From contig JAIORK010000032.1 in NCBI GenBank assembly GCA_021108215.1, forward strand, positions 157,732 to 221,731: a stretch of DNA of 64,000 nt, in the 5' to 3' direction. Numbering within the stretch: position 1 is the stretch's first letter; every line of letters begins with the position of its first letter. A program made the translations under genes and the position numbers. Under the pieces are notes generated by a model that was not told where the DNA came from, searched no databases, and worked only from the letters and a program-made list of their open reading frames with translations. Shown piece after piece: positions 11,423 to 20,631 of the stretch. The stretch is from a bacterium (GTDB lineage Bacteria > Oederibacteriota > JAAXVQ01 > JAUVAV01).

Positions 11423-14400
11423 ATGAAAAAAGCAATATTAATCACATTTTGTGTATTATGTTTTCCTGTGCTTTCCCATGCCGTGGCCCTGCCCGGTGAT
11501 CCGGCATTGCTGGAACCTATGGGCACCACGCCGGTGGCGCAGACGCAGGAGAAAGTACTCTTCGCCTATACCATCCGGCCCGGCGACACGCTCTGGGATA
11601 TTGCCAAGTGGGTATTGAAAGATCCTTTCCAGTGGCCTGAGATGCTTAAATATAATTATATTGAAAATCCTGATCTTATTTATCCAGGTGACCGTTTGAT
11701 TGTTCCCAGTCCGGATGTTTTGGAACAAGTGCGTCAGGCACGGGATGTGCGGGAAATTGCCGCCATCCGGAAAGCTGCTGAGTCAGGTGCGCGGGTTGAG
11801 GAGCTTCAGCCCCTGCCGGAAGGCTTGAGCCGTAGTTTGAGTCCAACCGCGAGTGAATTGGTTCGCGTGCCATTGTATGAAACCAAAGAGGAAGATGACG
11901 AACGATCATCTGATTTAAAACTATCAGGTCGAAAAAACATCACTTTGGAATGTCGTGAATACAAGGGCGGAACATCACCAAATTATTTTTCATCCGGCTA
12001 TACACGGCGAGAGTCGTTGAACCTGACGCTTTCCGGTCAGATCATGAAAACCATTAAGGTGGAAGGGGAGTTTTATCAATCCGACCAAAGTCTGGAAAAC
12101 ACCTATATGCTTAAACTCTCGACCGATCGGATGGAATTGTTGCTGGGTGATTTTTCCGCAACCCTGCCGGATACGGAATTTGTTCTGGAGAACCGGAATA
12201 TTTCGGGTGGGCGTTTCACTGCTGATTTTGCGTCCAGCGGTGGCATCGCGATTGTAGGCGCGTCCAAAGGGATTGACAGGTATGAAAAATTTTATGGTGA
12301 TCGGACACAAGGACCGTATTATCTGGCCAACGCTCCGGTGGTTTTCGGATCGGAAATGATTATGCTCAACAAAAATAAGCTTATACGCGGTACGGAGTAT
12401 GAATTTGATTATTTTTCCGGAAGAATAATATTTTTGAAACAGGTTGTGGATGATGTGACGCTGGTGGAAGTGATTTATGAATCACGCCAGACAATTTATC
12501 CGCGAAGTTTGTATGCCGCTCGTTTATGGAGCAAACCGTTTTCATGGTTACGCTTGGCAGGTTCAATGGTGCGAGAGGAAGATCCCGAAGAAGCGGGTGT
12601 TGTTGATGTCGGCGTGGGCAACACACTGACCCCGATCGGGCATTGGGTGCTGGGGACGGATGTACAATCCGAAATTCCGGGATTCGGAAAAGTGAGCGGG
12701 GAGTTTGCGTTTAGCCGGTATCAGGCAAACCGGCTGGTGTCTGACAAAACCGAAGGGCAGGCACTCAAGGCGGCGGCCACCGGCAGCATCGGTCCGGTGG
12801 GGATGAAAGGTTATTATCGCAGGACTTCACCGGAGTTCATGCGGGTCGGCGGCTCAGAGCAAGGCAGCGACCTGCTCAATTACGGGGGCAGCACAGATTT
12901 TAAAACCGGCGGTCCCTACACCCTGGCCGGTGCGTATGATTATAAAGAAGTACTGCAAAATGGTATTTGTGAACTGACCCAACAGAGCAGTGTCCAGGCC
13001 AGGGTGTTTCCCCAAGCATGGCCCTCATTGGGATATGAATATTTTTTTCTGGATGAACAAAATGATGCGCAGGAAAGCAGCCGGAAACTGGACCATGAAA
13101 CCATCCGGCATACCGGGATCGTGGGTGTGGAGCAGGATTATTATGCAGCTTCAATTCGCGGTGAGCAGGAAAAGCGTGAAGGAAAATTGGCGGATCGGAA
13201 TTCAGCACAAACCCGGCGTTTGGAAATTTCCGCCAATTCAAAAAATCTCAGTTGGTTGACCATGAGCGGCTTGTTTAATTATCAGAGAGTAGATGCATCC
13301 GGTGATAGTCTGGCAGCATTGGAAGATTACGCAGTCACCAAAGTTAAGGTCAATGGTGCTTTCAAGCCTTCGGAGCGTTACTCACTGACCCTGGCCAATG
13401 AATGGGTCTGGGATGAGGCATACGGATCGACCCGGACGCTGGACACGAAACTTAATCTTCGGCCGATTGACACCATCCGGCTGGATGCGGATTACACCTG
13501 GGAAACACTCCAGAGTTTGGTCGGAAGTGTTTATCAGCCGGTTTATACGCAGACCGCTTCCGGGCAATTGGAAATAACCCCCTGGCAGCCGCTTTCCGTG
13601 CGGCTCTCACCCAGCCTGCGCTGGACCGGTCTGGCGCAAGGCGGCGGACTGTTGAATAAAACCCGGACTGATTTGGGAACTGTGAAATGGGCGCAAATGG
13701 CCCAACTTACGCATGAACTGGAAGGCAAGCGCGAGCTGTATATTCTGACTGACAGCACAGACCCGGGGCTGCGTTTCCAGACGGAGCAGGAGACCCGCAA
13801 AGCTGCCTATGCAGCCAGGATTGTTTTTTCCAATGCCTTGTCCGGGGATGCCAAAGCATCGTATGAACAGTTTCAAAAACAGAATTACAATTCATCTTTT
13901 CTGGAGTATGACCGGTTACAGGGTAGGGAACGCGACTTTAGTCTGGGCCTGCACTCCTCAGTGCAGGCGGTTTGGCGGATGGATGGTAGCTATACGCTCA
14001 CCTTACGTGATCAGGACGGCACCAGTGCCGAGTCAGTCACCCGGACAGCGTATGCCATTTCTGAGACCAGTCAGACGACCCAGTCCTATGACCTGCTTAA
14101 TTCCTACGGTTCCTTGCATACGCGTCAGGACACGGCAGACGGCAAAGTCACCTATCAATGGAACGAAATTGTTTCCAGTTATCTCGAAGGATTGTACAGT
14201 CGCAACGAGGACCAAACCGGTCGGGAACCCATCATTCATACCGCTTCTGTGGGTGCAGGACTGGTCCTGCGCTGGACCAGGTTCCGCGCTGAAGCAGTTG
14301 CCAAACTGGCCGAATCTTGGGGCGGCGCAGATACGCATCAGGAAGACTACACCCTGACGCTGAATTATAATCCTGTCAAACTGCTCGCTCTGAGCCTGCG

Positions 14401-14476
14401 CGGCAAACACGGCCTGACCCGCGATCCGGATACCCGTGCCACCGAAGTCACCATGAATTGTAGTGTGCAGTTTTAA
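11423..14476 (+). CDS. LysM-domain protein with large predicted outer-membrane beta-barrel
   Basis: ATG 11423 is followed by a good signal peptide (MKKAILITFCVLCFPVLSHA); ATG 11420 is an alternative. Residues about 47-97 form a LysM domain (YTIRPGDTLWDIAKWVL, ending YPGDRLIVP), which binds peptidoglycan. After a short linker, more than 800 residues consist of alternating strands with frequent Tyr, Arg and Trp and end with MNCSVQF, so they probably form a large barrel. The segment RGTEYEFDYFSGRIIFLKQV resembles the 'DY-IDY--G-I-F' motif of giant SprA-like barrels. I infer an outer-membrane translocon or anchor linked to the cell wall by LysM. It has 1017 residues and no recognised enzymatic motif. 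Confidence 0.75.
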   Translation: MKKAILITFCVLCFPVLSHAVALPGDPALLEPMGTTPVAQTQEKVLFAYTIRPGDTLWDIAKWVLKDPFQWPEMLKYNYIENPDLIYPGDRLIVPSPDVLEQVRQARDVREIAAIRKAAESGARVEELQPLPEGLSRSLSPTASELVRVPLYETKEEDDERSSDLKLSGRKNITLECREYKGGTSPNYFSSGYTRRESLNLTLSGQIMKTIKVEGEFYQSDQSLENTYMLKLSTDRMELLLGDFSATLPDTEFVLENRNISGGRFTADFASSGGIAIVGASKGIDRYEKFYGDRTQGPYYLANAPVVFGSEMIMLNKNKLIRGTEYEFDYFSGRIIFLKQVVDDVTLVEVIYESRQTIYPRSLYAARLWSKPFSWLRLAGSMVREEDPEEAGVVDVGVGNTLTPIGHWVLGTDVQSEIPGFGKVSGEFAFSRYQANRLVSDKTEGQALKAAATGSIGPVGMKGYYRRTSPEFMRVGGSEQGSDLLNYGGSTDFKTGGPYTLAGAYDYKEVLQNGICELTQQSSVQARVFPQAWPSLGYEYFFLDEQNDAQESSRKLDHETIRHTGIVGVEQDYYAASIRGEQEKREGKLADRNSAQTRRLEISANSKNLSWLTMSGLFNYQRVDASGDSLAALEDYAVTKVKVNGAFKPSERYSLTLANEWVWDEAYGSTRTLDTKLNLRPIDTIRLDADYTWETLQSLVGSVYQPVYTQTASGQLEITPWQPLSVRLSPSLRWTGLAQGGGLLNKTRTDLGTVKWAQMAQLTHELEGKRELYILTDSTDPGLRFQTEQETRKAAYAARIVFSNALSGDAKASYEQFQKQNYNSSFLEYDRLQGRERDFSLGLHSSVQAVWRMDGSYTLTLRDQDGTSAESVTRTAYAISETSQTTQSYDLLNSYGSLHTRQDTADGKVTYQWNEIVSSYLEGLYSRNEDQTGREPIIHTASVGAGLVLRWTRFRAEAVAKLAESWGGADTHQEDYTLTLNYNPVKLLALSLRGKHGLTRDPDTRATEVTMNCSVQF

Positions 14477-14674
14477 AGTCAGAGTTAGAGGATGTATTCC
14501 AAATAACTAAAAAATATATATATTGGCATAATCGTATTACTTTATCCACGCCGCATATACTATTTTATTGAAATAAGCCTACATATTATATAGTATTATC
14601 CAGTAACAGGATGGATACTGACAGTATGGGTTGTTTTAAATGATTTTTAAAGAATTGTGAAGGGGGATAGGGTC

Positions 14675-14842
14675 ATGAAAGATCATTCTCAAGCCGGATG
14701 GTTCTATTTTACAGGATTTATTGGTGCAATGGTCTATTTTATTGGACAGGCAGATGGATTTTGGCCCTCTGTTCTGGGAATTGTAAAGGCAGCTATATGG
14801 CCGGCCTTCCTCATTTATAAAGTATTTCTTTACATCTCCTGA
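14675..14842 (+). CDS. Small conserved-type membrane protein (55 aa)
   Basis: ATG 14675 follows an AGGGGG Shine-Dalgarno. The 55 residues contain two short hydrophobic segments (WFYFTGFIGAMVYFIG and SVLGIVKAAIWPAFLIYKVF). The layout Trp-Phe-Tyr, Ala-Val/Met-Tyr-Phe, then Ala-IWPAFL-Y is one I recognise from short uncharacterised membrane proteins in several phyla, with no assigned function. A GTG at 14657 would add six residues but would place the start before the Shine-Dalgarno. It stands alone upstream of the TCA promoter. Confidence 0.65.
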   Translation: MKDHSQAGWFYFTGFIGAMVYFIGQADGFWPSVLGIVKAAIWPAFLIYKVFLYIS

Positions 14843-14864
14843 TCAAAAAAGAATTTTTCCTAGG

Positions 14865-14893
14865 TTGACAATCTCGAAAGCCTCTCGTATATT
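14865..14893 (+). promoter_or_regulatory. Sigma-70-type promoter of the Re-citrate synthase gene
   Basis: TTGACA at 14865-14870 and TATATT at 14888-14893 are separated by exactly 17 bases. Transcription would start near 14900, about 50 bases before the citrate synthase start codon. Confidence 0.75.
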
Positions 14894-14894
14894 G

Positions 14895-14922
14895 GAGCAC
14901 CTTTAAAAAAGGTGCTGTTTTT
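14895..14922 (+). terminator. Terminator-like hairpin overlapping the transcription start
   Basis: A 9-base-pair stem (AGCACCTTT, loop AAA, AAAGGTGCT) is followed by GTTTTTTT. It begins two bases after the -10 box, so transcripts starting near 14900 would lack part of the left arm. It could therefore stop upstream read-through without stopping its own promoter. The hairpin is seen directly; the function is inferred. Confidence 0.6.
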
Positions 14923-14951
14923 TTGTATGTTTTATTTATTAGGAGGCAAAA

Positions 14952-16343
14952 ATGCTTAAATTTGACAAACATCGTAGGACTCTCATGCGCGAGGAATACC
15001 ATTATGAGTTGCAGGAAGTCCAGGAACCAAATCTTTACCGGGACATCTATACCTATGAGATGCCGCCGTTAATGTGTTTTAATCATCGGGTTTCACCGCT
15101 GATGCCGGCTGAGGATATCTGGATCACGGATACAACGTTTCGTGACGGCCAGCAGGCCATGCCGCCATTTAGCGTAGAGCAGATCGTGAAGCTTTTTGAG
15201 CTGGAGCACAAGCTTGCCGGCCCCCACGGTATTATCCGCCAATCGGAGTTTTTTCTTTATACAGATAAGGATAAGCAGGCGGTTACGAAATGTATGGAAA
15301 AAGGCTATGAGTTCCCGGAGGTTACCGGTTGGATCCGGGCGAAAAAAGAAGATTTAAAATTGGTCAAGGAAATGGGGCTGCAAGAAACCGGTATTTTGAC
15401 CTCAGCCTCGGATTACCATATTTTTAACAAACTGAAGAAAACCCGGAAACAAGCCATGGAAGGGTACTTGGATATCGTCCGGTCCGCCCTGGAAATGGGC
15501 GTTATCCCGCGCTGTCACTTTGAAGATATTACCCGGGCTGATTTCTACGGTTTTGTCATCCCTTTTGCTCAGGAATTGATGCGTCTTTCCCGTGAATCAG
15601 GCATTCCGGTGAAGATCCGCGCCTGCGATACACTGGGTTATGGTGTTAGTGTTCCGGGTGTCATGCTGCCGAGAAATGTCAATGGGATTATCTATGGACT
15701 GAACAAATATGCCGGTGTTCCGTCTGAATTGCTGGAATGGCACGGTCATAATGACTTTTACCGGGCGCTTTCCAATTCTACCGCAGCGTGGCTCTACGGC
15801 TGCTCAGCTGTCAACGGGACGTTGCTGGGGATTGGCGAACGAACCGGCAATACTCCGATTGAGGCGCTGCTGATTGAATATATCGGTCTGCGCGGCAGTA
15901 TGGAAGATATTGATACTTCGGTGATCACGGAAGTGGCGGAGTATTTTGAGAAAGAAATGGGGTACAAAGTTCCGGCCAATCAGCCCTTGGTGGGTGCGAA
16001 TTTTAATGTGACCCGCGCAGGAATTCATGCCGATGGTTTGCTGAAGGACCAGGAAATTTATAATATTTTTGATACAGAAAAGGTGCTCAACCGCCCGGTG
16101 GATATCGGTATTACGGATAAATCCGGCGTGGCGGGAATTGCTTACTGGGTGAATGCGCGCCTGAAAATCCCGGAAAAAGTTAAGATCCAGAAAAATGATT
16201 CCGGCGTTATGGCGATCAAAGAATGGGTGGATGCGGAATATGAGAACGGACGCATCACAGGTATTTCAGATGATGAAATGTGGGACCAGGCACGTATCCA
16301 TTTTTCCGAATGGGTCGGTTATTTACATCATGAAAGAGGGTAG
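14952..16343 (+). CDS. Re-type citrate synthase
   Basis: It makes citrate from oxaloacetate and acetyl-CoA using the DRE-TIM metallolyase (homocitrate/isopropylmalate synthase) fold, unrelated to GltA. Recognisable family segments are DIWITDTTFRDGQQ (metal and substrate site), PRCHFEDITRADFYGF, KIRACDTLGYGVS, LEWHGHNDFY, LLGIGERTGNTP and NVTRAGIHADGLLKDQEIYN. The N-terminus (YELQEVQEPNLYRDIYTY) and these motifs closely match, from memory, the characterised Clostridium kluyveri Re-citrate synthase. The start ATG follows AGGAGG at normal spacing, and 463 residues is a normal length. The next gene is isocitrate dehydrogenase, four bases on, which supports citrate rather than homocitrate or isopropylmalate as product. 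The family is oxygen-sensitive and found in anaerobes. Confidence 0.88.
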   Translation: MLKFDKHRRTLMREEYHYELQEVQEPNLYRDIYTYEMPPLMCFNHRVSPLMPAEDIWITDTTFRDGQQAMPPFSVEQIVKLFELEHKLAGPHGIIRQSEFFLYTDKDKQAVTKCMEKGYEFPEVTGWIRAKKEDLKLVKEMGLQETGILTSASDYHIFNKLKKTRKQAMEGYLDIVRSALEMGVIPRCHFEDITRADFYGFVIPFAQELMRLSRESGIPVKIRACDTLGYGVSVPGVMLPRNVNGIIYGLNKYAGVPSELLEWHGHNDFYRALSNSTAAWLYGCSAVNGTLLGIGERTGNTPIEALLIEYIGLRGSMEDIDTSVITEVAEYFEKEMGYKVPANQPLVGANFNVTRAGIHADGLLKDQEIYNIFDTEKVLNRPVDIGITDKSGVAGIAYWVNARLKIPEKVKIQKNDSGVMAIKEWVDAEYENGRITGISDDEMWDQARIHFSEWVGYLHHERG

Positions 16344-16346
16344 GGT

Positions 16347-17591
16347 ATGACGACATTGAATTATGCACCACCTGCCACTGGCAGTAAGATTGAATGGAAG
16401 GAAAACCAGCTGGTTGTACCGGACAAGCCGATTATTCCGTTTATAGAGGGTGATGGCATCGGTCCGGATATTTGGGCGGCAACCCGGAAGGTCCTGGATG
16501 CGGCGGTGGCCAAGGCCTATCACGGCAGCAAGGAAATTCAGTGGATGGAAATTTTGTGCGGGGAAAAGGCGGTCACCCAGGGTGTCTCAGCCTTGCCGGA
16601 CGAAACCTTAGCAGCGATTCAAGCGTACCGGGTTGCCATCAAGGGACCCTTGACCACGCCGGTAGGCGGCGGGTTTCGTTCTTTGAATGTTAGTCTGCGC
16701 CAGTTGCTGGACCTGTATGCCTGTGTCCGCCCGGTACGGTATTACGGCGGCACACCGGCGCCGGTGAAACATCCGGAGAAGCTTGATGTGGTTATCTTCC
16801 GTGAAAACACAGAAGATGTTTATGCGGGTATTGAGTGGGCTTCGGGCAGTGTTGAGGCTAAAAAATTGGCGGCTTTCATTACAGAAGAATTAAAGATGCC
16901 GGTCAATAGCGAAGCCGGTATTGGCATCAAACCCATGACTCGTGTTAATACTCATCGGATTGTGAGCGCGGCCATCCGTCATGCGATTGAACACAATTGT
17001 CCCAGCGTAACCCTGGTGCATAAAGGAAATATTATGAAATACACTGAGGGCGCTTTTCGTGATTGGGGTTATGAGGTCGCGCAGCTGAATTTTTCCGAGC
17101 AGACCGTGAGTGAAAAAGATCTCTGGGAAAAATATGACGGTAAGATGCCCGCCGGCAAGGTTTTGATTAAGGACCGGATTGCGGATGCCATGTTTCAGCA
17201 GGTACTCTTGCGCCCGGATGAATATTCAGTGCTGGCAACGCCGAATCTTAATGGTGATTATATCTCCGATGCATGTGCCGCTCAGGTGGGTGGATTGGGG
17301 ATCGCACCCGGTGCGAATATCGGCGATGGGGTTGCACTGTTTGAGGCTACGCACGGTACAGCGCCCAAGTATGCCGGTCAGGACAAGGTCAATCCCGGAT
17401 CATTGATTTTATCCGGGGTCATGATGGTCGAGTATTTGGGATGGCAGGAAGCTGCGGATGCGATTAAGGTCGCGCTGGAAAAAACTATTTTGAGTAAAAT
17501 CGTAACCTATGATTTGGCCCGTCAGTTGGACAATGCCCGGGAAGTCAAATGCAGCCAATTTGCCCAGGCGATCACTGAAAATTTGGTATAA
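16347..17591 (+). CDS. icd: NADP-dependent isocitrate dehydrogenase
   Basis: It converts isocitrate to 2-oxoglutarate with NADP. The protein (414 residues) follows the Escherichia coli Icd pattern: [13 protein letters not shown] at the N-terminus, [13 protein letters not shown] with the regulatory, substrate-binding serine near 112, [14 protein letters not shown], and [16 protein letters not shown]. The segment [17 protein letters not shown] carries the Lys-Tyr pair that selects NADP over NAD. GAGGGTAGGGT forms the ribosome site, and only three bases separate it from the citrate synthase stop, so the two are co-transcribed. A terminator follows directly. Confidence 0.95.
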   Translation: MTTLNYAPPATGSKIEWKENQLVVPDKPIIPFIEGDGIGPDIWAATRKVLDAAVAKAYHGSKEIQWMEILCGEKAVTQGVSALPDETLAAIQAYRVAIKGPLTTPVGGGFRSLNVSLRQLLDLYACVRPVRYYGGTPAPVKHPEKLDVVIFRENTEDVYAGIEWASGSVEAKKLAAFITEELKMPVNSEAGIGIKPMTRVNTHRIVSAAIRHAIEHNCPSVTLVHKGNIMKYTEGAFRDWGYEVAQLNFSEQTVSEKDLWEKYDGKMPAGKVLIKDRIADAMFQQVLLRPDEYSVLATPNLNGDYISDACAAQVGGLGIAPGANIGDGVALFEATHGTAPKYAGQDKVNPGSLILSGVMMVEYLGWQEAADAIKVALEKTILSKIVTYDLARQLDNAREVKCSQFAQAITENLV

Positions 17592-17602
17592 GCGGTTTTT
17601 TG

Positions 17603-17645
17603 CCGGCAGCAAAGGCTGAAGGGCCGTTGCTGCCGGTTTATTTTT
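17603..17645 (+). terminator. Rho-independent terminator after icd
   Basis: A 10-base-pair stem (CCGGCAGCAA at 17603-17612 pairing with TTGCTGCCGG at 17627-17636) is followed by TTTATTTTT. It separates the citrate synthase/icd unit from the downstream mdh-fumarase-aconitase genes. Confidence 0.85.
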
Positions 17646-17716
17646 AAGCCATAGTTTCTCCATGCAGCCGGACCATCAAAAAGCAGCCATTGCAATCGGG
17701 TTGTCAGTAAAGGATT

Positions 17717-17977
17717 ATGAAAATGAAGAATAAAAAAACCAACCAACCGGCAGCCAAACAAGCAGTGCTGCGGGATAAAAAAACCGCAAAAAAGATCCGG
17801 GATAAGTTTAATTCACTGGAAATGACGATCGGCGGCCTGCAACAGGAACTTCAGGAAACACTGACGTATATGGAATTGCGGCTGGAAAACCTGGAACTGT
17901 ATGTCGCCGAGATACAGGCGGAACTCAATAAACACTCGAAATCCCGTGACGTGAATTCACGTTTATATTATCATTGA
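17717..17977 (+). CDS. Small Lys-rich coiled-coil protein, function unknown
   Basis: The 86-residue product has a basic N-terminal third (many Lys, from MKMKNKKTNQ to KKIRDKF) followed by a heptad-like helix (LEMTIGGLQQELQETL, then LENLELYVAEIQAEL) that should form a coiled coil. AAAGG lies seven bases before the ATG. It stands alone between the icd terminator and the mdh hairpin element. I do not recognise a family. Confidence 0.5.
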   Translation: MKMKNKKTNQPAAKQAVLRDKKTAKKIRDKFNSLEMTIGGLQQELQETLTYMELRLENLELYVAEIQAELNKHSKSRDVNSRLYYH

Positions 17978-18028
17978 ATCAAGTTTGAAAAACGGTCTTG
18001 TCCGAATTAAACTATCCGGAGTTCAATG

Positions 18029-18174
18029 AAATCGTCCGGGGAGGTTGATTTTTACAGGAAAACCGGCACGGTGTACACACGCTAGAGCCCGTAATGCCGA
18101 TTTTGGTCTCGGCTGCCCGACCAGACACTTGGGGTGCGTTTTTTCCTGGAAAAATCAACCTCCCCGGACGATTT
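18029..18174. repeat. Long inverted repeat (34-bp arms) upstream of mdh
   Basis: The arms at 18029-18062 and 18141-18174 are reverse complements with one mismatch (core AATCGTCCGGGGAGGTTGAT); the spacer is 78 bases. It sits about 70 bases before the mdh start codon, so a transcript crossing it would fold into a very stable hairpin. It has no T-run of a normal terminator. Its size resembles the three elements at 32559-33026, but the arm sequence is different. Confidence 0.85.
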
Positions 18175-18244
18175 AGCTGCAAGAGCCTGCATTCATTCGG
18201 ACAGCAGTGTTTGGAAAAGTGAAATGAAAAGGGAGGGTGAAACC

Positions 18245-19195
18245 ATGGCAAGGAATAAAGTGACTGTGATTGGCGCCGGTAATGTGGGTGCTTCTGTGGC
18301 GCAACAGGTACTGGCCCAACACCTGGGCGATGTGGTCCTGGTGGATATTGCCGAGGGGATTGCCCGGGGCAAGGCATTGGATATGAACCAATCAGCCCCT
18401 ATTTTAGGATATCAGGGAAGAGTCGTGGGCACAGGCTGCTATGAAGACACGATTGATTCCGATGTGATTGTGGTGACGTCCGGTTCGCCGCGTAAACCGG
18501 GCATGAGCCGGGATGATTTACTCAAAATTAATTTTGAAATTGTGCATACCGTTACCGGACATGCAGCTTCCGCTTCGCCGGATGCGGTGATTATTGTGGT
18601 GACCAATCCGCTTGATGCCATGACCTATACTGCCTTGAAAACATCACACTTTGAAAAAAAACGGGTGATCGGTATGGCCGGCATCCTGGATACCGCCCGC
18701 TATCGAACGTTTCTTGCCGAGGCACTCGATGTTTCCAGCCATGTCATTGATGCAATGGTTTTGGGGGGTCATGGTGATGAAATGGTCCCCTGTATTCCAC
18801 TGACACGCGTGGCCGGTGCGCCTGTCACCGAGTTATTACCCCAAAATGAATTGGATGCGATTATTCAGCGGACCCGAGGCGGCGGCGGTGAGATTGTGAA
18901 GTTGCTTCAGACCGGGAGCGCCTATTACGCACCGGCAGCATCGGCTGTACGCATGGTCTCAGCAGTGCTGCATGATGAAAAAGCGATTTTGCCCTGTGCG
19001 ACATTGTTGGAGGGGGACTATGGCTTTTCGGATCTCGTGCTCGGCGTACCGGTTGTGATTGGACGTGCGGGGGTTGAGAAAATTGTCAATCTTGCATTGA
19101 CCCCGGAGGACAAAAAGGCATTGGCCCAATCCGCAGATGCGGTCGCGCCGCTTTGCCGTAAAGTCGATGCCTGGTTAAAGGAAAAAGCAGCTTAA
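18245..19195 (+). CDS. mdh: Malate dehydrogenase (LDH-like type)
   Basis: It interconverts malate and oxaloacetate with NAD. It has the Rossmann start VTVIGAGNVGASVAQQ with acidic VLVDIAEG for NAD. The active-site loop is SPRKPGMSRDDLL, whose arginines bind the dicarboxylate; then comes VTNPLDAMTY, and the catalytic histidine is His176 in GGHGDEMVP. At 316 residues it is the expected length. ATG 18245 follows GGGAGGG; the frame is open further upstream, but that part lies in the inverted repeat and is not credible as protein. The fumarase genes follow within 40 bases, so these enzymes act on adjacent steps. Confidence 0.95.
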   Translation: MARNKVTVIGAGNVGASVAQQVLAQHLGDVVLVDIAEGIARGKALDMNQSAPILGYQGRVVGTGCYEDTIDSDVIVVTSGSPRKPGMSRDDLLKINFEIVHTVTGHAASASPDAVIIVVTNPLDAMTYTALKTSHFEKKRVIGMAGILDTARYRTFLAEALDVSSHVIDAMVLGGHGDEMVPCIPLTRVAGAPVTELLPQNELDAIIQRTRGGGGEIVKLLQTGSAYYAPAASAVRMVSAVLHDEKAILPCATLLEGDYGFSDLVLGVPVVIGRAGVEKIVNLALTPEDKKALAQSADAVAPLCRKVDAWLKEKAA

Positions 19196-19233
19196 GACAG
19201 CACGGTTTATTTTTGATTCGAGGAGGTATGTCT

Positions 19234-20076
19234 ATGCGGGAGATATCCACAGAAGCGATTAAAACCGGAATTATGCATGCACTGAAAGAAATTCATTTTC
19301 AAATTCGTCCTGATGTAAAAGCGGCATTGCAAAAAGCGTTGGATGAGGAAGCCTCGCCGCTTGGCCGGCAGGCATTGGAACTCTTGCTGGAAAATGCCAA
19401 AATGGCATCCGCCGGTATTCATCCCCTTTGTCAGGATACCGGACTTACCATTATTTTTGCTGAAGTGGGACAAGAAGTCGCGATTACCGGCGGCGCCTTA
19501 AATGATGCAATTCAGGCGGGTGTGCGTGCGGCAACCCAGGAAGTGCGCCTGCGCCACTCGATCTCGGTTCATCCCTTCAAACGTGTTAATACCGGGGACA
19601 ACACCCCGGCGGTGGTTCATTATCATATTGTTCCGGGAAAAGGATGTAAGCTTCATGTGATGGCAAAAGGCGGCGGCAGTGAGAATGCCAGTGCGATGGC
19701 GATGCTGTTGCCTTCGGCCGGGACGCATGGTGTGATGGATTTCGTTGTGGATCGAATTCGCCGGACCGGTGCGGCTGCCTGTCCGCCGTTGATAATTGGT
19801 GTTGGTGTGGGGGGGAGTTTTGATACTGCGCCCCTGCTGGCAAAAAAAGCGCTGCTGCGCAAGGTGGGTGAACCATCATTGGATGTCGAGACCGCAAATC
19901 TGGAAAAAAAATTATTGGAAAGAATCAATCAACAGGGCATCGGTCCGCAAGGGTGGGGCGGTACGGTCACGGCGCTTTCGGTGGCAGTTGAGACTGCACC
20001 GTGTCACATTGCTTCCATGCCGGTCGCATTGAATGTGGAGTGTCACAGTCATCGTTTGGCGGAGGTGAAATTATGA
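19234..20076 (+). CDS. Class I fumarate hydratase, alpha subunit
   Basis: It is the N-terminal half of the [4Fe-4S] fumarase/tartrate dehydratase family (TtdA/FumA type), which interconverts fumarate and malate. Key pieces are HPLCQDTGL with cluster cysteine Cys66, HPFKRVNTGDNTPAVVHY, AKGGGSENASAM and GVGVGGSFDTAPLLAKKALL, and a second conserved cysteine in APCHIASMPVALN. The start at 19234 is chosen because GAGGAGG ends seven bases before it; ATG 19228 is too close. The stop overlaps the start of the beta subunit (ATGA), so the two are coupled. The cluster makes the enzyme oxygen-sensitive, in line with the Re-citrate synthase. Confidence 0.92.
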   Translation: MREISTEAIKTGIMHALKEIHFQIRPDVKAALQKALDEEASPLGRQALELLLENAKMASAGIHPLCQDTGLTIIFAEVGQEVAITGGALNDAIQAGVRAATQEVRLRHSISVHPFKRVNTGDNTPAVVHYHIVPGKGCKLHVMAKGGGSENASAMAMLLPSAGTHGVMDFVVDRIRRTGAAACPPLIIGVGVGGSFDTAPLLAKKALLRKVGEPSLDVETANLEKKLLERINQQGIGPQGWGGTVTALSVAVETAPCHIASMPVALNVECHSHRLAEVKL

Positions 20077-20627
20077 GCAGTGTTTGGCTGAAACTTCCCC
20101 TGCAATCCAATGAATTGAAAAAATTGACCATCGGGCAATGGGTCAATCTTAGCGGTCCGCTGTATACGGCCCGGGATGCAGCGCTCAAAAGAATTCATGG
20201 TTTGGTTACTGAGGGGAAAACTCCGCCGGTTGATTTTAAGGACCAGCTGGTTTATTTTGTAGGACCCACCCCGGCTGCGCCGGGGGAGCCGCTCGGCTCA
20301 GCCGGTCCGACAACCAGCTTGCGCATGGAGCCGTTTTTGCCTGCGATGATGGATGCCGGTGTGGTGGCTGTGATGGGCAAGGGGCCGCTCTCAAAATTGA
20401 TGGTGGCTGAGCTTCAGCGACGCGGCGTCATCTATTTATCCGCTGCCGGCGGTGCCGGTGCATTTTATGGATCGCGTGTGCATGGTGCAGCGGTGGTCGC
20501 TTATGAGGAGCTGGGGCCGGAGGCCATTTACAGCCTTAAAGTGGAAAGTTTTCCGGCAGTGGTGGCAGTTGATTTAAATGGCGGGGATCTGTTTGAACAA
20601 GGCCCCAAGGACTATCGGAAGGAATAA
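20073..20627 (+). CDS. Class I fumarate hydratase, beta subunit
   Basis: This 184-residue protein is the C-terminal (TtdB-like) partner of the preceding subunit. Markers are LSGPLYTARDAALKRIH, YFVGPTPAAPGEPLGSAGPT, MGKGPLSKLM and the C-terminal ESFPAVVAVDLNGGDLF. It starts at ATG 20073 with GGAGGTG seven bases before, overlapping the alpha stop codon by four bases. Together the two chains equal one full-length class I fumarase. Confidence 0.92.
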   Translation: MSSVWLKLPLQSNELKKLTIGQWVNLSGPLYTARDAALKRIHGLVTEGKTPPVDFKDQLVYFVGPTPAAPGEPLGSAGPTTSLRMEPFLPAMMDAGVVAVMGKGPLSKLMVAELQRRGVIYLSAAGGAGAFYGSRVHGAAVVAYEELGPEAIYSLKVESFPAVVAVDLNGGDLFEQGPKDYRKE

Positions 20628-20631
20628 AAGC

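Noticed and set aside
14952..16343. Assignment as homocitrate or 2-isopropylmalate synthase
   Set aside because: The fold is shared, but the motifs and the adjacent icd and aconitase favour Re-citrate synthase.
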